DNA from: Devosia sp. MC521
Lineage (GTDB): Bacteria; Pseudomonadota; Alphaproteobacteria; Rhizobiales; Devosiaceae
Direction: 5' to 3'
Assembly (NCBI RefSeq): GCF_014127105.1
Contig: NZ_CP059902.1
Coordinates: 1,893,001 to 1,957,000, forward strand
Length of the DNA: 64,000 bases
Under the pieces are notes generated by a model. The model had not been told where the DNA came from. It saw nothing but the letters and a program-made list of their open reading frames with translations, and ran no database searches. Positions 54,934 through 64,000 of this stretch are shown here, one piece after another. How positions within the stretch are numbered: the first letter of the stretch is position 1; each line of letters starts with the position of its first letter. Both the position numbers and the translations under genes were made by a program.

Positions 54934-56643
54934 CTAGCCAACTGCAGAGGGGGACAGAGACGACAGACGCGTGCGGTGCAACATGCGCTTGTCACGAGGA
55001 TCCGGATTGGGCACCGCCGAAATCAGCGCGCGCGTGTATTCCTGGTCTGGCTGAGTGCATATCTTTTCTGCATCGCCCACTTCCACCAACCGTCCGCGAT
55101 GCATCACGGCCACCCGGTCGCAGAAATAGCGAACCACGGAAATATCGTGGGAAATGAAGATGAAAGACAGATCAAGCCGCTCCTGAATCTCCAGCAGCAG
55201 ATCCAGAATTTGGCTACGGATCGACACGTCCAGCGCTGACGTCGCCTCATCAGCGATAACAATGCGGGGGTCGAGCGCCAAAGCACGCGCAATGCCAATG
55301 CGCTGGCGCTGTCCGCCGGAAAAGGCGTGCGGATATCGCTCCATGACGTCCGGCGACAGCCCGACGAGGCGAAGGAGTTCGGCAGTTTTATGCTCAATCT
55401 CCTGAGCGCCCAACTTGCCCTCAACGATCAGCGGATCCGCAATGATCTGCCGGACCGTCATGCGGGGATTGAGGGAGGCAAAGGGGTCTTGGAAAATCAG
55501 ACGTACATCTGCATGGAACTTGCGCAGCTCAGCCTTGGACAAGCTGGTGACGTCAATTTCAGAACCGTCGCGCTGGCGGTACAGCACTTGACCAGCGGTT
55601 GGCTCCACAACACGCAGAATGAGGCGTCCGAGCGTGGTTTTGCCCGATCCGCTCTCGCCAACTATGCCGAGGTTCTCGCCGGCATGGAGCACAAGATTGA
55701 CGTCGTCGACGGCCTTTAGAGCAAAAGATTTGCTTCCCAAAAAACCCTTGGCCCCGCCATAGACCTTGGTGAGGCCATTGATGGTAAGGATGGGCTGAGG
55801 CGCAACGACCGCTTCGGCGCGCGCGGCGGCAGGCTGTTCAAGCTTCACGGTCGAAGCCAGTAGCCGCTTTGTATAGGGGTGTTGGGCCGCATGGAAAATG
55901 GCATCCACCGTCCCCTTTTCGACGATCCGCCCAAAACGCATCACGGCCACATCGTCCGCAACTTCCGCCACGACGCCCATGTCATGGGTAATCAGCAGCA
56001 TGGCCATGCCACGCTCGATTTGCAGGCGTTTGATTAGGTCCAGGATTTCAGCCTGAGTGGTGACGTCTAGGGCAGTTGTCGGCTCGTCCGCGATTAGTAC
56101 ATCCGGATTGCAGGCCAGAGCCATGGCAATCATGGCGCGCTGACGCATTCCTCCAGAAAACTCAAACGTGTAACGGTCCGCCATCTCTGCGGGGTTTGGA
56201 ATTTCCACCTGACGCAAGAGTTCAACGGTGCGGTCCCGCGCCGCGCGCTTACTGAGTTTGACGTGAAGGCGTAAAACCTCGTCGATTTGGCTGCCAATGG
56301 TGTGGACCGGCGACAGCGAAGACATTGGCTCCTGAAAAATCAGGCCAATGCGGGCGCCCCGAACGGCTCGCACTTCCTTGCTGCTCGATGACAGCTGAGC
56401 AAGATCGGTTTCTGTCCCATCAGAGCTCAAGATGATCTTACCACCAACCATCACTCCGGGCTTATCAACGATGCGCATGAGTGACCGCGCCGTTACCGAT
56501 TTTCCGGACCCGCTCTCGCCAACGAGCGCCAGCGTGCGTCCCCGATAGAGATCAAAGCTTACGTCCCGCACCGCATGCAGAATGTGTGTTCGAAGGTGAA
56601 AATCGAGCGATAGGTTTTGAACGCTCAGAACAGGCTTTTCCAT
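54934..56643 (-). CDS. Oligopeptide-type ABC ATPase with two nucleotide-binding domains
   Basis: Fused DppD-DppF-like ATPase of 569 residues from the ATG at 56643 (GAGGAG upstream). First domain: Walker [15 protein letters not shown], signature [15 protein letters not shown], Walker [13 protein letters not shown]. Second domain: [29 protein letters not shown] and [12 protein letters not shown]. Both domains end with the C-terminal oligopeptide extension. Energises the two following permeases; in this context the cargo is likely a glycoside. Confidence 0.95.
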   Translation of the reverse strand: MEKPVLSVQNLSLDFHLRTHILHAVRDVSFDLYRGRTLALVGESGSGKSVTARSLMRIVDKPGVMVGGKIILSSDGTETDLAQLSSSSKEVRAVRGARIGLIFQEPMSSLSPVHTIGSQIDEVLRLHVKLSKRAARDRTVELLRQVEIPNPAEMADRYTFEFSGGMRQRAMIAMALACNPDVLIADEPTTALDVTTQAEILDLIKRLQIERGMAMLLITHDMGVVAEVADDVAVMRFGRIVEKGTVDAIFHAAQHPYTKRLLASTVKLEQPAAARAEAVVAPQPILTINGLTKVYGGAKGFLGSKSFALKAVDDVNLVLHAGENLGIVGESGSGKTTLGRLILRVVEPTAGQVLYRQRDGSEIDVTSLSKAELRKFHADVRLIFQDPFASLNPRMTVRQIIADPLIVEGKLGAQEIEHKTAELLRLVGLSPDVMERYPHAFSGGQRQRIGIARALALDPRIVIADEATSALDVSIRSQILDLLLEIQERLDLSFIFISHDISVVRYFCDRVAVMHRGRLVEVGDAEKICTQPDQEYTRALISAVPNPDPRDKRMLHRTRLSSLSPSAVG

Positions 56644-56653
56644 TCCGCGCTCC

Positions 56654-57820
56654 TCAGCTCTCATAGGGGTCGGCAGCATCGCGAAGTCCGTCACCGAAAA
56701 AGTTGAAGGATAGAACCGCAATCACCACCGCCAGACTGGGCCAGATCAGTAGCCAAGGTGCCGTCGAGATCGACCGGATGTTTTGCGCGTCTTGGAGCAG
56801 CACGCCCCAGCTCACGACCGGCGCCTTGAGCCCCACGCCCAAGAAGGACAGTGACGTTTCGGCGATAATCATCGAGGGGACCGCAAGCGTCGTCACCGCC
56901 AATATGTGGCTGGTGAGAGAGGGAAGAATATGCCGGAAAATGACGCGGGGCTCGCTCGATCCATCGAGCTTGGCTGCCGTGACAAAATCCTCATTGCGAA
57001 GCGAAAAGAAGCGTCCTCGGACCTCGCGGGCCAACCCGGTCCAGCCCAATAGTGATACGATGACCGTTATGACGAAATAGACATGCAGCGGCGACCAGGT
57101 GAGCGGGATTGCAGCCGCCAGGCCAAGCCAGAGCGGAATGGTCGGCATGGCGCTGACGACCTCAATGATGCGTTGGATCACAGTGTCGACGATGCCACCG
57201 AAATAGCCTGAGACCGAGCCAAGCACGACGCCCAGCACGAGCGACATGCACACCCCGATTAGCCCGATCGACATGGAAATACGCGTGCCATAGACCAGCC
57301 GGCTCAGCAAATCGCGCCCTAGGCGATCCGCCCCAAGCAAGTAGACGGTCTCGTTGGGATCAATAGGACCAAAAAAGTGTCGATTGGATTCAAATAGGTT
57401 CCAGAACTTGTAAGTTGGTCCCTCCACGAAGAAGCCAACGGGAACAATCACGCTGTCGTCGACAACGAAAGTGCGCCTGAGTGCCTCCTTGTCGATGGTG
57501 ACCGAATAGCCCTTTGCATGGATCTGGAATTCACCTTCGGGAGTGAAGAGCGCCAAAGTTTGCGGGGGGGCATAAGTGTATTGAGCGCGACTGGTGTCCG
57601 GCAGGCCTGGCGCGAGAAACTCTGCCAGTGCACTGACCAGATAGAGGGCCAAGATCACGCCGCCGCAAAAAACGGCGACTTTCTGCGCGAGGAACTTGCG
57701 CCAGATCAGTGTCCATTGCCCAGCACCGGCATCCGAGATTGGTGCCATTCCCGGCGCGAGTCCGGAGATTGCCGGACCATCATCAACGCTTGTCGGATCG
57801 AAGACAGGTGTCATTGTCAT
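56654..57820 (-). CDS. ABC permease, DppC-type
   Basis: Inner-membrane permease of 388 residues, longer than the usual 300 because of a periplasmic insert of about 100 residues between segments 1 and 2. The EAA loop region reads LRNEDFVTAAKLDGSSEPRV then IFRHILPSL, typical of family 5 permeases. Ten bases separate it from the ATPase start. Confidence 0.93.
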   Translation of the reverse strand: MTMTPVFDPTSVDDGPAISGLAPGMAPISDAGAGQWTLIWRKFLAQKVAVFCGGVILALYLVSALAEFLAPGLPDTSRAQYTYAPPQTLALFTPEGEFQIHAKGYSVTIDKEALRRTFVVDDSVIVPVGFFVEGPTYKFWNLFESNRHFFGPIDPNETVYLLGADRLGRDLLSRLVYGTRISMSIGLIGVCMSLVLGVVLGSVSGYFGGIVDTVIQRIIEVVSAMPTIPLWLGLAAAIPLTWSPLHVYFVITVIVSLLGWTGLAREVRGRFFSLRNEDFVTAAKLDGSSEPRVIFRHILPSLTSHILAVTTLAVPSMIIAETSLSFLGVGLKAPVVSWGVLLQDAQNIRSISTAPWLLIWPSLAVVIAVLSFNFFGDGLRDAADPYES

Positions 57821-57829
57821 GCCAGCACC

Positions 57830-58816
57830 TCAATTATACCGAATGCGCGGATCGAGAAGCGCGAGCAAGATGTCTGAAATGAGCATGCCCACGAGGGTCA
57901 GAACGCTCAACAACAAGATGAAACTGCCCGCCAAATACATGTCCTGTGCCACTAGCGCCCGCAGCAGCAGTGGCCCGGCGGTCGGCAAATTCAGAACAAT
58001 CGCCGTGATGGTGACGCCTGACACCAATTCCGGTAGCACCCAGCCAATGGCGGAGATGAACGGGTTCAGCGCTATCCGCACGGGATATTTGACGATGACC
58101 TTGTATTCCGGCAGCCCTTTGGCGCGCGCTGTGGTGACATAGGGCTTGGAGAGCTCATCGGTCAGATTGGCCCGCAAAATGCGGATCATGGACGCCGTGC
58201 CTGAAAGGCCGATGACGAGTATGGGTATCCACAGGTGCAGGATGAGATCCCAGACCTTGCCCCAGCTCCAGGGCGCGTCAACATATTCGGGCGAGAACAA
58301 GCCACCAACAGACTGCCCAAACACCCTGAACGACACATACATCAGCGTCAGCGCCAAGATGAAATTTGGCACTGCCAAGCCGATGAAACCAAGGAAGGTG
58401 AAAACGTGATCGCCAATGGAATTGCGGCGCACTGCCGAATAGATCCCGATTGGCAATGAGATCGCCCACACCAGCAGGAGCGCCGCGAATGAAATGGCCA
58501 GCGTCGACCCCATCCGGCCCCAGATAACTTCAGAAACCGGTTGGTTCCATTCGAAGGAAAAACCGAAATCCCCTCGAGTCAGAATGCCGGTCATCCATTT
58601 GCCGTACTGTACCCAAACAGGCTGATCGAGCCCGTATTGCGTTTGTAAACGCGCAATGGTTGCCGCGTCGACGGGTGAGCCGCCGTCGGCCAATGTCGAC
58701 AAGAGAGAGGTGAGATAATCACCCGGTGGCAGTTGGATGATGGCGAACGAGATCACCGACATCCCGAACAATGTCGGGATCATGTAGACCAGCCGCTTCA
58801 GAATATAGTTTAGCAT
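57830..58816 (-). CDS. ABC permease, DppB-type
   Basis: Inner-membrane permease of 328 residues from the ATG at 58816 with GAGGAG upstream; the longer frame from 58936 is unlikely. N-terminus MLNYILKRLVYMIPTLFGMS and the EAA segment YVTTARAKGLPEYKVIVKY. Partner of the DppC-type permease. Confidence 0.93.
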   Translation of the reverse strand: MLNYILKRLVYMIPTLFGMSVISFAIIQLPPGDYLTSLLSTLADGGSPVDAATIARLQTQYGLDQPVWVQYGKWMTGILTRGDFGFSFEWNQPVSEVIWGRMGSTLAISFAALLLVWAISLPIGIYSAVRRNSIGDHVFTFLGFIGLAVPNFILALTLMYVSFRVFGQSVGGLFSPEYVDAPWSWGKVWDLILHLWIPILVIGLSGTASMIRILRANLTDELSKPYVTTARAKGLPEYKVIVKYPVRIALNPFISAIGWVLPELVSGVTITAIVLNLPTAGPLLLRALVAQDMYLAGSFILLLSVLTLVGMLISDILLALLDPRIRYN

Positions 58817-58959
58817 TGCCGCTCCTCTTTCGGCATTGCGGGTGGCTGGCAGCGTTTCCGCCGCCAACCGAGATGATATGCTCGTCAAACCCCGTTCAAA
58901 CGACGCCTTGGTCCTACTCCCTGGACAGCACGTCACTCACTGGGGCTATCGGTCTTGCG

Positions 58960-61065
58960 TCATTCCCAGCGCAGATGGACCACCTCCATGGTCTCGATCT
59001 CACTGACCTCCACAGTCGCTCGGTTACCTTCTACTTGGACCGACACATTCTGACCGGACACCAAGAGACTGGCAGATTTAACTTTTTTGCCAAGCGGGAT
59101 TTCGATGTCTACCGTTAAAGGGCCAATAGGCCAGGTATCGCGCAGGGGCCCCTTCATCATCATCGGGTTTGTCAGATTAAGCAGGCACAGCACCCGGCCG
59201 TTTTCGCTTTGATGAAGGCCGACATCCAGCACGCCTTTGCCACTCACGCGAACTTCGGGCTCTTTCCCGAGGGCCCATTTGACCGCATTAGCGATAAGCA
59301 ACCCTTGGTCTGCTGCCATATATGTCCAAAACACTTCCCCGATATTCCACGGGATGTAGACCACGCGCCCGCCCGCTTCGGTTTCGCGAGCGGCAACGCC
59401 CACGCCCTGCGGGGCGAGACGCGGATAGACCTCTTCCATCGGCAGGTCAGGAAAATCTGGAATTTTCAGGAAAGGCTGTTCAAGGTCGGCGATAGGCTCG
59501 ACGCCGATGTCTTCCGTACCACCAATAATGCGCGTTGCGCCGGCAAAGCCTGCATTGATTGGGTGATCGCCATTGAGTGCAACATAAGAATTGCGAACGT
59601 TTCCGCGCGGCGGCGCCGTCATCCTCACGCCGAACACGTCAGCCAAGCCGAAGTCAGCCCGTGCGGCGCCTTTTTCGTCAAATAGCGACGTTTGGTGTGC
59701 CGCCACAACGCTGCCACCGGCTGCAACATAGGCGCGAATTGCGGCGCATTGCTCGTCCGACAGATAGGTCGCATTGGCCAGAATGATCAGCTTATAGGCG
59801 CTCAGCGTTTCTGCCGTCATGATCTGGTCAGAGAGAAACTCAAACGGCAACCGCGCTTCGACCAGAGCATGGTAAAACCCCATGTCGTTAAGCTCGGCCA
59901 AATGACGCTTATCGGGGTCCCAATTGCGTAGAGTTGTCGCCGGGTCGATGACTGCAATTTCTGCAGTCGGCAACATGTCTCCAAGGACCGGCTCTATCTT
60001 AGCATGCAAGTTGAAAGCGTTTGCCGTCGGCTGCACCCAGCGATCATCGGGGACACAGGCGTTGAACTTGGTGAACCACGGAAAGAGGCCCTGCGTGATC
60101 CCTGCATGGACCCATTGCTCAATTTCCGGGCCGGTCTGCACAGAGTCTTTCCAGCGCGGAATTTCCTCTGGGCCGATTGAGGTAATGAGCCCCACCGGCC
60201 GATCGCGGAAAGTGGCGCGGATACGTTTGCCATTGCGACCAGCCGACCAGGCCGGCTCAACATTGCGTCGACCCTGATGGTCGACAAACAAGATCGGGCA
60301 GTGTTTTTTGATGACCGATAGGTCAAATTCCATGAGCGAGGAGCCGCTCATATTGGGAATGAAACTGGCGTGTGGTTTGACCTTCTTAACTTCCGTGTCC
60401 CAATGCGCCACGAGACGTGTCAGCGTGGTGCGACGCCACGCAGCCCAAGCCTGCCAGACAGGATCTGAGGCGCTGGTCGTTTCAGGCAGTTCAAATCCAC
60501 TGGCAGCGCGGAAATTATCTTCGCATGCCTTGCAATAGCAAACACCGTGCCCCTGCCAACGATTGCCGAACAAGGCATCGATGTCATACTTCTCCGCGAT
60601 TTCGACAATGACCTTGGTCATGAAGTCGAAATTGTAGCTAGAATAGGCGCAGGTGACATAAATTCCGGGCATCGCCCAGTGTTCACGAGGCTTCCGATCG
60701 ACAGTCAGTGACACCCATTCAGGATGCGCCTCTGCCGCATCCGCATGGATGGCATGGGGGTCGACGCGCGCCATAACATGCATGTTCAGTTTGCGCGCTT
60801 CGTCCACCAATCGGCCGAACGGATCACTATCGCCAATAAATTTGGACACGTAGTGGAGCGGAATCTCGCTCGGGTAATAGGCAATATACCCCCCTGCGGA
60901 GAGGCAAATGGCGTTCGATTTCGTGCGCTTGAATACGTCCACCCAGAACTCAGGATCGTACCTCTGCGGGTCATCCTCGACAAAAGTGAGCTGGGTCCAC
61001 CGCGTAGCACTCTTGTACCATTCAGGTGTTCTTAGTCCGGCGGTGGAAAGGCTGTCTTCTGTCAT
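58960..61065 (-). CDS. Large glycosidase-like protein with beta-galactosidase trimerisation-type domain
   Basis: Protein of 701 residues from the ATG at 61065; starts at 61071 or 61089 are possible and none has a strong ribosome site. The N-terminal half is a TIM-barrel glycosidase-like domain (TRWTQLTFVEDDP ... RVDPHAIHADAAEAHPEW ... WQGHGVCYCKACEDNFR). The middle (about 400-600) resembles the class I glutamine-amidotransferase-like trimerisation domain of GH42 enzymes (LPTAEIAVIDPATT, LIILANATYLSDEQCAAIRA). No signal peptide visible. It sits between the binding protein and the permeases of the importer, so it probably hydrolyses the imported glycoside. Substrate unknown. Confidence 0.75.
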   Translation of the reverse strand: MTEDSLSTAGLRTPEWYKSATRWTQLTFVEDDPQRYDPEFWVDVFKRTKSNAICLSAGGYIAYYPSEIPLHYVSKFIGDSDPFGRLVDEARKLNMHVMARVDPHAIHADAAEAHPEWVSLTVDRKPREHWAMPGIYVTCAYSSYNFDFMTKVIVEIAEKYDIDALFGNRWQGHGVCYCKACEDNFRAASGFELPETTSASDPVWQAWAAWRRTTLTRLVAHWDTEVKKVKPHASFIPNMSGSSLMEFDLSVIKKHCPILFVDHQGRRNVEPAWSAGRNGKRIRATFRDRPVGLITSIGPEEIPRWKDSVQTGPEIEQWVHAGITQGLFPWFTKFNACVPDDRWVQPTANAFNLHAKIEPVLGDMLPTAEIAVIDPATTLRNWDPDKRHLAELNDMGFYHALVEARLPFEFLSDQIMTAETLSAYKLIILANATYLSDEQCAAIRAYVAAGGSVVAAHQTSLFDEKGAARADFGLADVFGVRMTAPPRGNVRNSYVALNGDHPINAGFAGATRIIGGTEDIGVEPIADLEQPFLKIPDFPDLPMEEVYPRLAPQGVGVAARETEAGGRVVYIPWNIGEVFWTYMAADQGLLIANAVKWALGKEPEVRVSGKGVLDVGLHQSENGRVLCLLNLTNPMMMKGPLRDTWPIGPLTVDIEIPLGKKVKSASLLVSGQNVSVQVEGNRATVEVSEIETMEVVHLRWE

Positions 61066-61096
61066 GAGCATCAAGTCGGTCCGAAGCATGGGCGTG

Positions 61097-61140
61097 AAAA
61101 AGGGAGCCCCGGCGGCGGGGGTAACCGCCGAGGCCAAGCG
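61097..61140 (-). terminator. GC-rich hairpin between binding protein and glycosidase genes
   Basis: Minus-strand CGGCGG ... CCGCCG stem with loop, in a GCCTCGG/CCGGGGC context, followed by CTTTTT at 61102-61097. Lies just after the binding-protein stop; a partial terminator or processing site is likely, as in loci A and C. Confidence 0.55.
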
Positions 61141-61156
61141 CTGACATTTAGGGATG

Positions 61157-63085
61157 TCAGCTGATGTAGTATTGTTCCGGGTTAGTCGGCGCTGGCGTCG
61201 GGTAACCCCAGCTGCTTGGCATGGTCGGACGGACGTTTTTGAGCCTGTTTGCGACAACGCCATAGCCATCAAGCGGCAGCGTTATACCGAAAACGTAAAA
61301 CTCATCCGCCGCGATTTGCAGGATTTCCTTCATCAGCTCCTGCTGACGCGCCGGATCACCCGTCTGCCGAAGCTCATCATAGGCAATATACTGCCGCTGC
61401 GTTGCCGCTGGAGGTTCGACCGCGTCGGGGGATGTCTTGTCATTGTACCAGATCTGCCACCCCTTGGCGTACATGGCCTCGGTCGTGTTGGGGAAGAAAT
61501 AGCGCGGATCCAACACAGCGACGATGCCACCATTGCCACCGAACTTGTGAACCGTTGCATCATACTCCCCACCCTGGCGCACTCGGACTTCCCAAAGCGA
61601 GCGATCCATGGAGCGCATCTGAGCGTCGACACCAACACCACGGAACATCGGCAAAACGAGCTGGAACGCGTCAACAAAAGTCTGCCGAACCTGATCGATC
61701 TCGAAGATGATCGACACGCGCTGGCCATTCTCGTCTAGGCGGAAGCCCTCACCATCCTTGTTCGGGATGATTTTGTCCAAATACTCGTTCGCCTTAGCGA
61801 CATCATAGGCGACATATTGGGTCGCCAGCTGTTCATTATACAGCGGATCTTCCGGACGCACCGACGGCTGGGCCGGAGCCCCCTGCCCGATAAAGATCGT
61901 ATCAATGACGGCCTGACGATCCAGAGAATGGCTCAAACCGGCACGGAACTCCTTGTTCTGATACAGGGCGCGCTTGATCGGATCGGGATGGGTCAAGTTG
62001 AGCTGGAACACCATCTCGTTGGGTTCCGTTGAGGTCGTCGTATAGAAGCCGTATTTACCCGCCTCCTGGCCGTCATAGAGCACGGCACGATTGGCTGGGG
62101 TACAAATCCACTGGTCAATCATGTCGATTTCGCCCTGCAGCGCCTTAAGAAGCAAGACTTCATTGTCGGCGGCGATGGCATAGGTAACCCGGTCGATGTA
62201 GGGCAGTTGGTTCCCTGCCGTATCAACCTTGAAATAGTACGGGTTGCGCTCAGCTATCGAGTATTCCGCAGACTCGCCAACCGGCTGCACGATCTTCCAG
62301 CCGTACAGCGTCGGGATGTCCTTATTCTTGAAAATTTCACCGTCGACGGAAATCCCGCTCTTGATCTGGAACAGCTGGACCCAGCCGGTGAGCCCCTGTT
62401 CCACAGCCAACTTATCCGCGTCTGGGTTGTACTTGATGTGGAACTGGCTGAGGTAGTGCTTAGGCAACCGTGTCGTACGATCGTCATTAGCCCAAGCCAT
62501 GCGCAATGGGAGCAGACCATGCGGCTGGCTGAAGGAAATCGTAAAGGTCGTCGCATCGACCTTAGCGAAAACACCGGCATCGCCATTCGGCGTCCGCAGA
62601 TAGCCTTGCACCGAAGGCGTCAGGTCCAAATTCTGCATGACATCTTCATAGAAGAACATGACGTCATCGGTGGTGAAGGGCTGACCATCAGACCACTTAT
62701 GACCCTCGCGAAGCTTGACCGTATAGACAGTCGCATCAGCATTGGCTTCGAAGCTTTCGGCAACGTTCGGAATAACTCCGCCAAAGTCCGGCGTATACCG
62801 CAGCAGACCTTCGTAACCCTGGTAGCGGTGCATCATATTGAGGGAGCCGCCGCCGACCAGCGCCGCCCGCAGATCGCCGCCGTATTTGCCAACGGCTTCA
62901 AACGGCTCAACCACCATGGGGTTCTTGGGCAAGCGCTCAGCGACCGGCGGCAATGTCCCCGCCGCGACGGCATCCGCCAAGCTTGGCGCCTCCGTCATCG
63001 CTCCTTGGGCGAACGCAGGAATTACAGGCAGTAGCAGAGCAGCACTAGACGCAGCTAGGAACGCCCTCCGAGAAATATTGGTCAT
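61157..63085 (-). CDS. Periplasmic binding protein, peptide/nickel-type family 5
   Basis: Exported protein of 642 residues. Twin-arginine-like signal SRRAFLAASSAALLLPVIPA, cleavage near AFA-QG. Family 5 features: YTVKLREGHKWSDGQPFTTD and DVMFFYEDV. First gene of the nine-gene minus-strand operon and the ligand receptor for the family 5 importer. Family 5 proteins bind peptides but also oligosaccharides; the sugar enzymes downstream suggest the latter. Confidence 0.93.
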   Translation of the reverse strand: MTNISRRAFLAASSAALLLPVIPAFAQGAMTEAPSLADAVAAGTLPPVAERLPKNPMVVEPFEAVGKYGGDLRAALVGGGSLNMMHRYQGYEGLLRYTPDFGGVIPNVAESFEANADATVYTVKLREGHKWSDGQPFTTDDVMFFYEDVMQNLDLTPSVQGYLRTPNGDAGVFAKVDATTFTISFSQPHGLLPLRMAWANDDRTTRLPKHYLSQFHIKYNPDADKLAVEQGLTGWVQLFQIKSGISVDGEIFKNKDIPTLYGWKIVQPVGESAEYSIAERNPYYFKVDTAGNQLPYIDRVTYAIAADNEVLLLKALQGEIDMIDQWICTPANRAVLYDGQEAGKYGFYTTTSTEPNEMVFQLNLTHPDPIKRALYQNKEFRAGLSHSLDRQAVIDTIFIGQGAPAQPSVRPEDPLYNEQLATQYVAYDVAKANEYLDKIIPNKDGEGFRLDENGQRVSIIFEIDQVRQTFVDAFQLVLPMFRGVGVDAQMRSMDRSLWEVRVRQGGEYDATVHKFGGNGGIVAVLDPRYFFPNTTEAMYAKGWQIWYNDKTSPDAVEPPAATQRQYIAYDELRQTGDPARQQELMKEILQIAADEFYVFGITLPLDGYGVVANRLKNVRPTMPSSWGYPTPAPTNPEQYYIS

Positions 63086-63305
63086 TTTTTCTCCTCCTCA
63101 GCCCGGATGACTTATCTATCAATCTTCGGACTAACATCAGCTTTTCACTGCCTAATTGTTAGGTCAATTTGTTTTTCGGACATTGAGCACCTCAACACCT
63201 AAACCTTGTAAATACCTGTTACGACTAGCCTTGACTGATCATTGAGCGCCATTGTTGCACCTAACTTTCATTATGCTACAACCTAAAAAAGATGGAGGTG
63301 ATGAA
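63086..63305. promoter_or_regulatory. Divergent promoter region with repeated ACCTAA motifs
   Basis: The 220 bases between the binding-protein and LacI genes contain several copies of ACCTAA or its complement TTAGGT (near 63160, 63198, 63258 and 63285). They are candidate regulator sites for the divergent LacI, but spacing is irregular and no perfect palindrome is obvious. Strong GGAGGTGATG precedes the LacI start. Confidence 0.4.
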
Positions 63306-64000
63306 TTGAAGAAAGTGACTCTAGACAGCATCGCCGACCAACTTGGTGTGTCCAAATTCGCGGTGTCCCGCGCGCTGGCCGGCAAGGATGGGGTCGGTGA
63401 TGAGCTGCGTTTGCGCATCATCACCAAGGCGCATGAAATGGGCTATCAGCGCAGTTCGGCGACAGTGCCAACGCAGCCTATCATTCATGTCATTTTCGCT
63501 GAGCATGACCCGGTTAATAGTGAGCTGTGGATGCAGATGCAGAATGGCATCGAGCAAGAGGCTTCAGCGGCTGGGTTTCAACTGCAGACCATTTGGGCGC
63601 CGTCTTCGGACAAAGTCAGCGGCATGGTCGCGAACAGCAATGGGGTGGTTTTGGTTGGCCCCCATGAACAGCCATTGATTGAAGCCATAGCCGCAACTGG
63701 CCGCACCACGGTCCGGCTGGGCTGGGTTCGCCCACTCGAGAACACCGATCAAATCGGTGGTGCCGACCACGAAGCAGGCAAAGCCGTGGGGGAGTATCTT
63801 CTGGCCCGCGGGCATCGCAAAATTACCTTCGTCCACGGCACGCGAAAATTGCGCGGCCGTATGGAACGCCTTTTTGGACTGAGAGAAGCCACCGTCTACT
63901 GCCCTGACGCTACCATTAGCGAAATTCAGTTCAGCACCGAAAAAACCTTTGCCCAGCACATAACTGAAATGGCTGACCTAGGGGTCCGACCAACAGCGCT
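63306..64000 (+). CDS. LacI-family transcriptional regulator, partial at window end
   Basis: Open from a TTG at 63306 to the last base, 231 complete codons. The HTH is at the very start: VTLDSIADQLGVSKFAVSRA followed by LAGKDGVGDELRLRIITKAH. The ligand domain shows GVVLVGPHEQPLIEA and HRKITFVHGT. GGAGGTGATG just upstream fixes the TTG start, and the ATG at 63301 runs into an immediate stop. Divergent from the family 5 importer operon, so it is its likely regulator. The C-terminal part lies outside the window. Confidence 0.88.
   Translation, partial: MKKVTLDSIADQLGVSKFAVSRALAGKDGVGDELRLRIITKAHEMGYQRSSATVPTQPIIHVIFAEHDPVNSELWMQMQNGIEQEASAAGFQLQTIWAPSSDKVSGMVANSNGVVLVGPHEQPLIEAIAATGRTTVRLGWVRPLENTDQIGGADHEAGKAVGEYLLARGHRKITFVHGTRKLRGRMERLFGLREATVYCPDATISEIQFSTEKTFAQHITEMADLGVRPTA

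Overview
The window reads as chromosomal DNA of a free-living alphaproteobacterium of the order Hyphomicrobiales. Support for this is inference from gene content: high GC, many ABC uptake systems paired with LacI-type regulators, an IS66 element of rhizobial type, a DUF1236 protein and a PQQ alcohol-dehydrogenase locus. Devosia or a close relative is my best guess, but no 16S rRNA or other species marker is present.

Left part, 1-14 kb (accessory flavour). A short-chain dehydrogenase is followed by a P1B-type metal ATPase and a VIT-family transporter, then a secreted SH3/DUF1236 protein. Next is a complete IS66-family element (5256-8049) with a perfect 8-bp target duplication. After it come a frameshifted ArsR regulator, a two-gene unit of a Lon-like AAA+ ATPase and a CoiA-like PD-(D/E)XK nuclease, and about 700 bases without convincing genes but with five inverted repeats. 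A small DNA-binding protein and a tyrosine integrase follow; the integrase abuts the 3' end of a tRNA-Asp gene. This looks like the end of an integrated island. The ATPase/nuclease pair is the best candidate here for an undescribed system.

14-18 kb (core-like). Two tandem tRNA-Val genes, an HU histone-like protein, a TetA-like MFS exporter and a stand-alone NAD(P)H-hydrate dehydratase.

18-43 kb (three uptake and catabolism loci, each with its own LacI regulator). Locus A (17.8-27.7 kb) has a GH38-like DUF5054 protein and LacI, divergent from a binding protein, two permeases, an ATPase, a CehA-type PHP hydrolase and an IolE-like isomerase. Locus B (27.8-34.8 kb) has LacI, then a binding protein, two permeases, an ATPase, a GDPD-family phosphodiesterase and an inositol-monophosphatase-family phosphatase; this suggests uptake and stepwise hydrolysis of a phosphodiester such as a glycerophospho-polyol. 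Locus C (35.3-44.0 kb) has LacI divergent from a binding protein, two permeases, a large GH38 alpha-mannosidase and an ATPase. A second tRNA-Asp lies between B and C.

44.5-51 kb. A periplasmic PQQ-dependent alcohol dehydrogenase is followed by a binding protein, an ABC-2 type ATPase and permease (PedB/PedC-like) and a second binding protein. Convergent to these are a cytochrome c and an M50-like membrane protein without the HExxH motif. Together they make a PQQ-oxidation module with its electron acceptor.

51.3-64 kb. A nine-gene minus-strand operon encodes an oligopeptide-type (family 5) ABC importer with a large glycosidase-like protein. It continues into sugar-modifying enzymes (Gfo/Idh/MocA oxidoreductase, TIM-barrel isomerase, hydroxypyruvate isomerase, tartronate-semialdehyde-type reductase). 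A divergent LacI gene with a TTG start runs off the right edge.
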